From JBHJHK01 sp050330975 (lineage in GTDB: Bacteria; Pseudomonadota; Gammaproteobacteria; Competibacterales; Competibacteraceae): a stretch of 5,403 nucleotides of DNA. A program made the translations under genes and the position numbers. Positions 3,738 to 5,403 of the stretch are shown piece after piece. The stretch is taken from positions 1 to 5,403 of the forward strand of contig JBHJHK010000290.1 in assembly GCA_050330975.1 (NCBI GenBank), read 5' to 3'. The notes beneath the pieces are model-generated. The model had not been told where the DNA came from and searched no databases. It saw only the letters and a program-made list of their open reading frames with translations. The first letter of the stretch is position 1. The number at the start of each line of letters is the position of its first letter.

Positions 3738-5403
3738 ATGAATGAACAGCCCCTTGTGATGGAACGAGGCATCCTCCCCTCGGGGCATCGGCTCCAGGAA
3801 TACACCATCAACGGCGTCCTCGGCAGTGGTAGCTTTGGCATCACCTACAAGGCCTGGGACAACCAGCTCGCCGCCTGGGTGGCCATCAAAGAGTACTTCC
3901 CCGTGGACTTCGCCCAGCGCTGCAGCGATGGTCTGCGGGTGGAAGCCACGGCCAAAGGCGCGGGTCTAAAGCCCCCCAAGGGCAAGGACGAAACCCCTTT
4001 GTCCCGCTACGAGTGGGGGCTCGTGCGGTTCTTGTCCGAGGCCCAGGTCCTCGCCCAGGTCAAGCACCCCAACGTGGTGCGCATCAGCCGCTACTTTCGG
4101 GCCCAGGGCACCGCCTATATCGTCATGGACTACGAGGAGGGGGAGCCCCTGAGCCAGTTGCTCATCGACGAGGGCACCCTGTCTGAGGAAAACGTCCGGG
4201 GCTTTTTAGAAGACATCGTCCCCGCCCTCCAGGCCGTCCACGGCGCGGGTTTCCTCCATCGGGACATCAAACCCGACAACCTCTACGTCCGAGAGCGCGA
4301 CGGCGCCGTGGTCCTCATCGACTTCGGCGCGGCCCGGGCCACCATGGAGCACGGTCGCCGGGTGACCGCCTTGGTGACACCGGGCTATTCGCCGCCGGAA
4401 CAACACCTGGCCGGGGCCAAGATTCCCGACAAAGGCAAGTCTCTGGGGGTGTGGAGCGATATTTACTCCCTGGGGGCGGTGCTCTACCACTGCATCGTGG
4501 GTCGGCCACCGCTGGCGGCGGCGTTGCGCCTGGTGGATGACACCATGCCCTCCGCCCAAGAAGCCGGCGCCGAAAACTACAGCCCGGCCCTCCTGGCGGT
4601 AGTCGACCGAGCACTGTCACTGTTGCCGGAAAACCGCTTTGCCAGCGTCGACGAGATGGCCCAGGAGTTGGCCCTGCGCACGGCGGCAGAGTCCTTCGAA
4701 ACCCGGGCTGGGGACTCCAAAGCCCGGCGCGTCTCGACGCCAGCGCCGCCGGATTCGGCCTCGACGGCGCTGACGTCGGGGCGCGGCGGGCTTTGGCCGC
4801 TCCTGGCCGCCGTGGTGATCCTCGCCGGGGGGGGCACCACCTGGTGGATGTGGCCACAGGGAGGCGCAGTCGAGGGTTCCCAGGACGCCCCCACGGCGGC
4901 GATGGCAGTGGCGCCGGCGCCAGAGCCAAGGCCAGAGCCAACGCCGGTACCCGCGGCCTTGGCTTTGGCCGAGGGGGTGCCCGTCGAACCCCCGCCCGCT
5001 GCAACCACACCCGTCGAGGCCGCACCCGTCGAGGCCACCCCGCCGGTCACCGCCCAGCCGCCGGTGGTCGCCGCTGCTCCGGCCGAACCTGCCCGGGAGT
5101 CGGCGCCCCCGCCGTCTCGGCTTTCCCGGTCGATCCAAAGGCTACCGGGGACGGAAATCTCCGTCGCCGTCGCGGCCTTCGCCGCCGTCAGCGCCAGCGC
5201 CAGCGCCGCCATCATCGTCCCCGAAGTCGAGCCGCGCCGCCGGGAACGCATTCCGTCCCAGGAGCCCTCCCCACCCCCCGTCGCCGCCGTGCCAACTCCC
5301 GTGGCGCCGGCGCCCGCCCAGGGGCCAAGGGGATCCCCCCAGGGAGCCGGCGACGACGACCGACCCCCCGCCGATCCGGCCCTAGAGGCGCGCATCATCC
5401 ACC
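3738..5403 (+). CDS. Transmembrane Hanks-type Ser/Thr protein kinase, 3' end beyond the window
   Basis: 555 codons are present and the frame is open at the right edge. The kinase domain (about 22-315) has every catalytic element: glycine loop LGSGSFG (28-34), VAIK with Lys51, helix-C Glu101 in FLSEAQVLAQVKHPNVV, HRDIKPDN (174-181, Asp176 catalytic), DFG (195-197), the activation-segment end TPGYSPPEQ, and WSDIYSLG (239-246). It is an RD kinase and should be active. A hydrophobic segment (351-371) fits one membrane crossing, placing the kinase in the cytoplasm and a Pro/Ala/Val/Glu-rich tail (373-555) in the periplasm. The tail has short repeats (PEPRPEPTP; TPVEA/APVEA) and a second hydrophobic stretch (474-494). 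The start at 3738 has AGGA at 3725-3728, 9 nt upstream; in-frame ATGs at 3648 and 3663 (GGAG 9 nt ahead of the latter) are real alternatives. The FHA gene upstream suggests a shared phosphothreonine pathway; substrates are unknown. Confidence 0.94.
   Translation, partial: MNEQPLVMERGILPSGHRLQEYTINGVLGSGSFGITYKAWDNQLAAWVAIKEYFPVDFAQRCSDGLRVEATAKGAGLKPPKGKDETPLSRYEWGLVRFLSEAQVLAQVKHPNVVRISRYFRAQGTAYIVMDYEEGEPLSQLLIDEGTLSEENVRGFLEDIVPALQAVHGAGFLHRDIKPDNLYVRERDGAVVLIDFGAARATMEHGRRVTALVTPGYSPPEQHLAGAKIPDKGKSLGVWSDIYSLGAVLYHCIVGRPPLAAALRLVDDTMPSAQEAGAENYSPALLAVVDRALSLLPENRFASVDEMAQELALRTAAESFETRAGDSKARRVSTPAPPDSASTALTSGRGGLWPLLAAVVILAGGGTTWWMWPQGGAVEGSQDAPTAAMAVAPAPEPRPEPTPVPAALALAEGVPVEPPPAATTPVEAAPVEATPPVTAQPPVVAAAPAEPARESAPPPSRLSRSIQRLPGTEISVAVAAFAAVSASASAAIIVPEVEPRRRERIPSQEPSPPPVAAVPTPVAPAPAQGPRGSPQGAGDDDRPPADPALEARIIH
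5008..5036 (+). repeat. Two direct copies of a 14-bp unit inside the kinase tail
   Basis: CACCCGTCGAGGCC occurs at 5008-5021 and again at 5023-5036, a 15-nt period that encodes PVEA twice in frame. A diverged relative (PVEP) lies just before. Such in-frame periods can change copy number without breaking the frame, altering the length of the presumed periplasmic tail. Confidence 0.6.

Noticed and set aside
3659..3745. Short reading frame (28 codons, MDDQFARYY...) overlapping the kinase start by 8 nt, as a coupled leader peptide
   Set aside because: No good ribosome site, poorer codon third positions than the kinase frame in the same stretch, and no recognisable product; the overlap alone is weak.
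4577..5398. Long minus-strand open frame of 273 codons opposite the kinase tail
   Set aside because: It mirrors the repetitive GC-rich kinase tail, its Gly/Ala/Ser-rich product matches no family, and the plus frame continues directly from a certain kinase domain.

Overview
The window is high-GC bacterial DNA with Gram-negative features: a PepSY-type periplasmic protein followed by an OmpR-like response regulator, a Tat-exported lipoprotein phosphatase, and an FHA protein next to a membrane-anchored Hanks-type kinase. Together these best fit a GC-rich proteobacterium, perhaps a gammaproteobacterium. That placement is an inference from gene types and codon use; no marker gene is present.

Left part (1-669, minus strand): a small exported PepSY protein (433-669) is followed after 28 nt by an OmpR-like response regulator (404 down to the left edge). 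Its receiver domain is complete, but its reading runs into a very GC-rich palindrome at about position 70, just where the linker to the DNA-binding domain should begin. A sensor kinase would normally follow beyond the edge. Centre (670-2760, minus strand): a 230-nt spacer, then a complete 579-residue PhoD-family alkaline phosphatase (900-2639) with a twin-arginine signal and a lipobox, preceded by a plausible promoter and a 12-bp palindrome.

Right part (2761-5403, plus strand): divergent from phoD, a perfect TATAAT box precedes a roughly 100-nt leader with two 7-bp stems in pseudoknot topology, then an FHA-domain protein (2888-3436). A 301-nt spacer with its own promoter-like sequence and two mutually exclusive hairpins leads to a Ser/Thr kinase (3738 to the right edge) with all catalytic motifs, a transmembrane segment and a long Pro/Ala-rich tail that leaves the window. 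FHA protein and kinase probably form one phosphothreonine signalling module; a PP2C phosphatase, often found with such pairs, is not seen here.

The genes belong to known families. The least explained parts are the palindrome in the response regulator, the structured leader of the FHA gene, and an FHA domain lacking the usual Ser of its phosphopeptide-binding motif. No tRNA, rRNA, CRISPR array, transposase or confident intrinsic terminator was seen.
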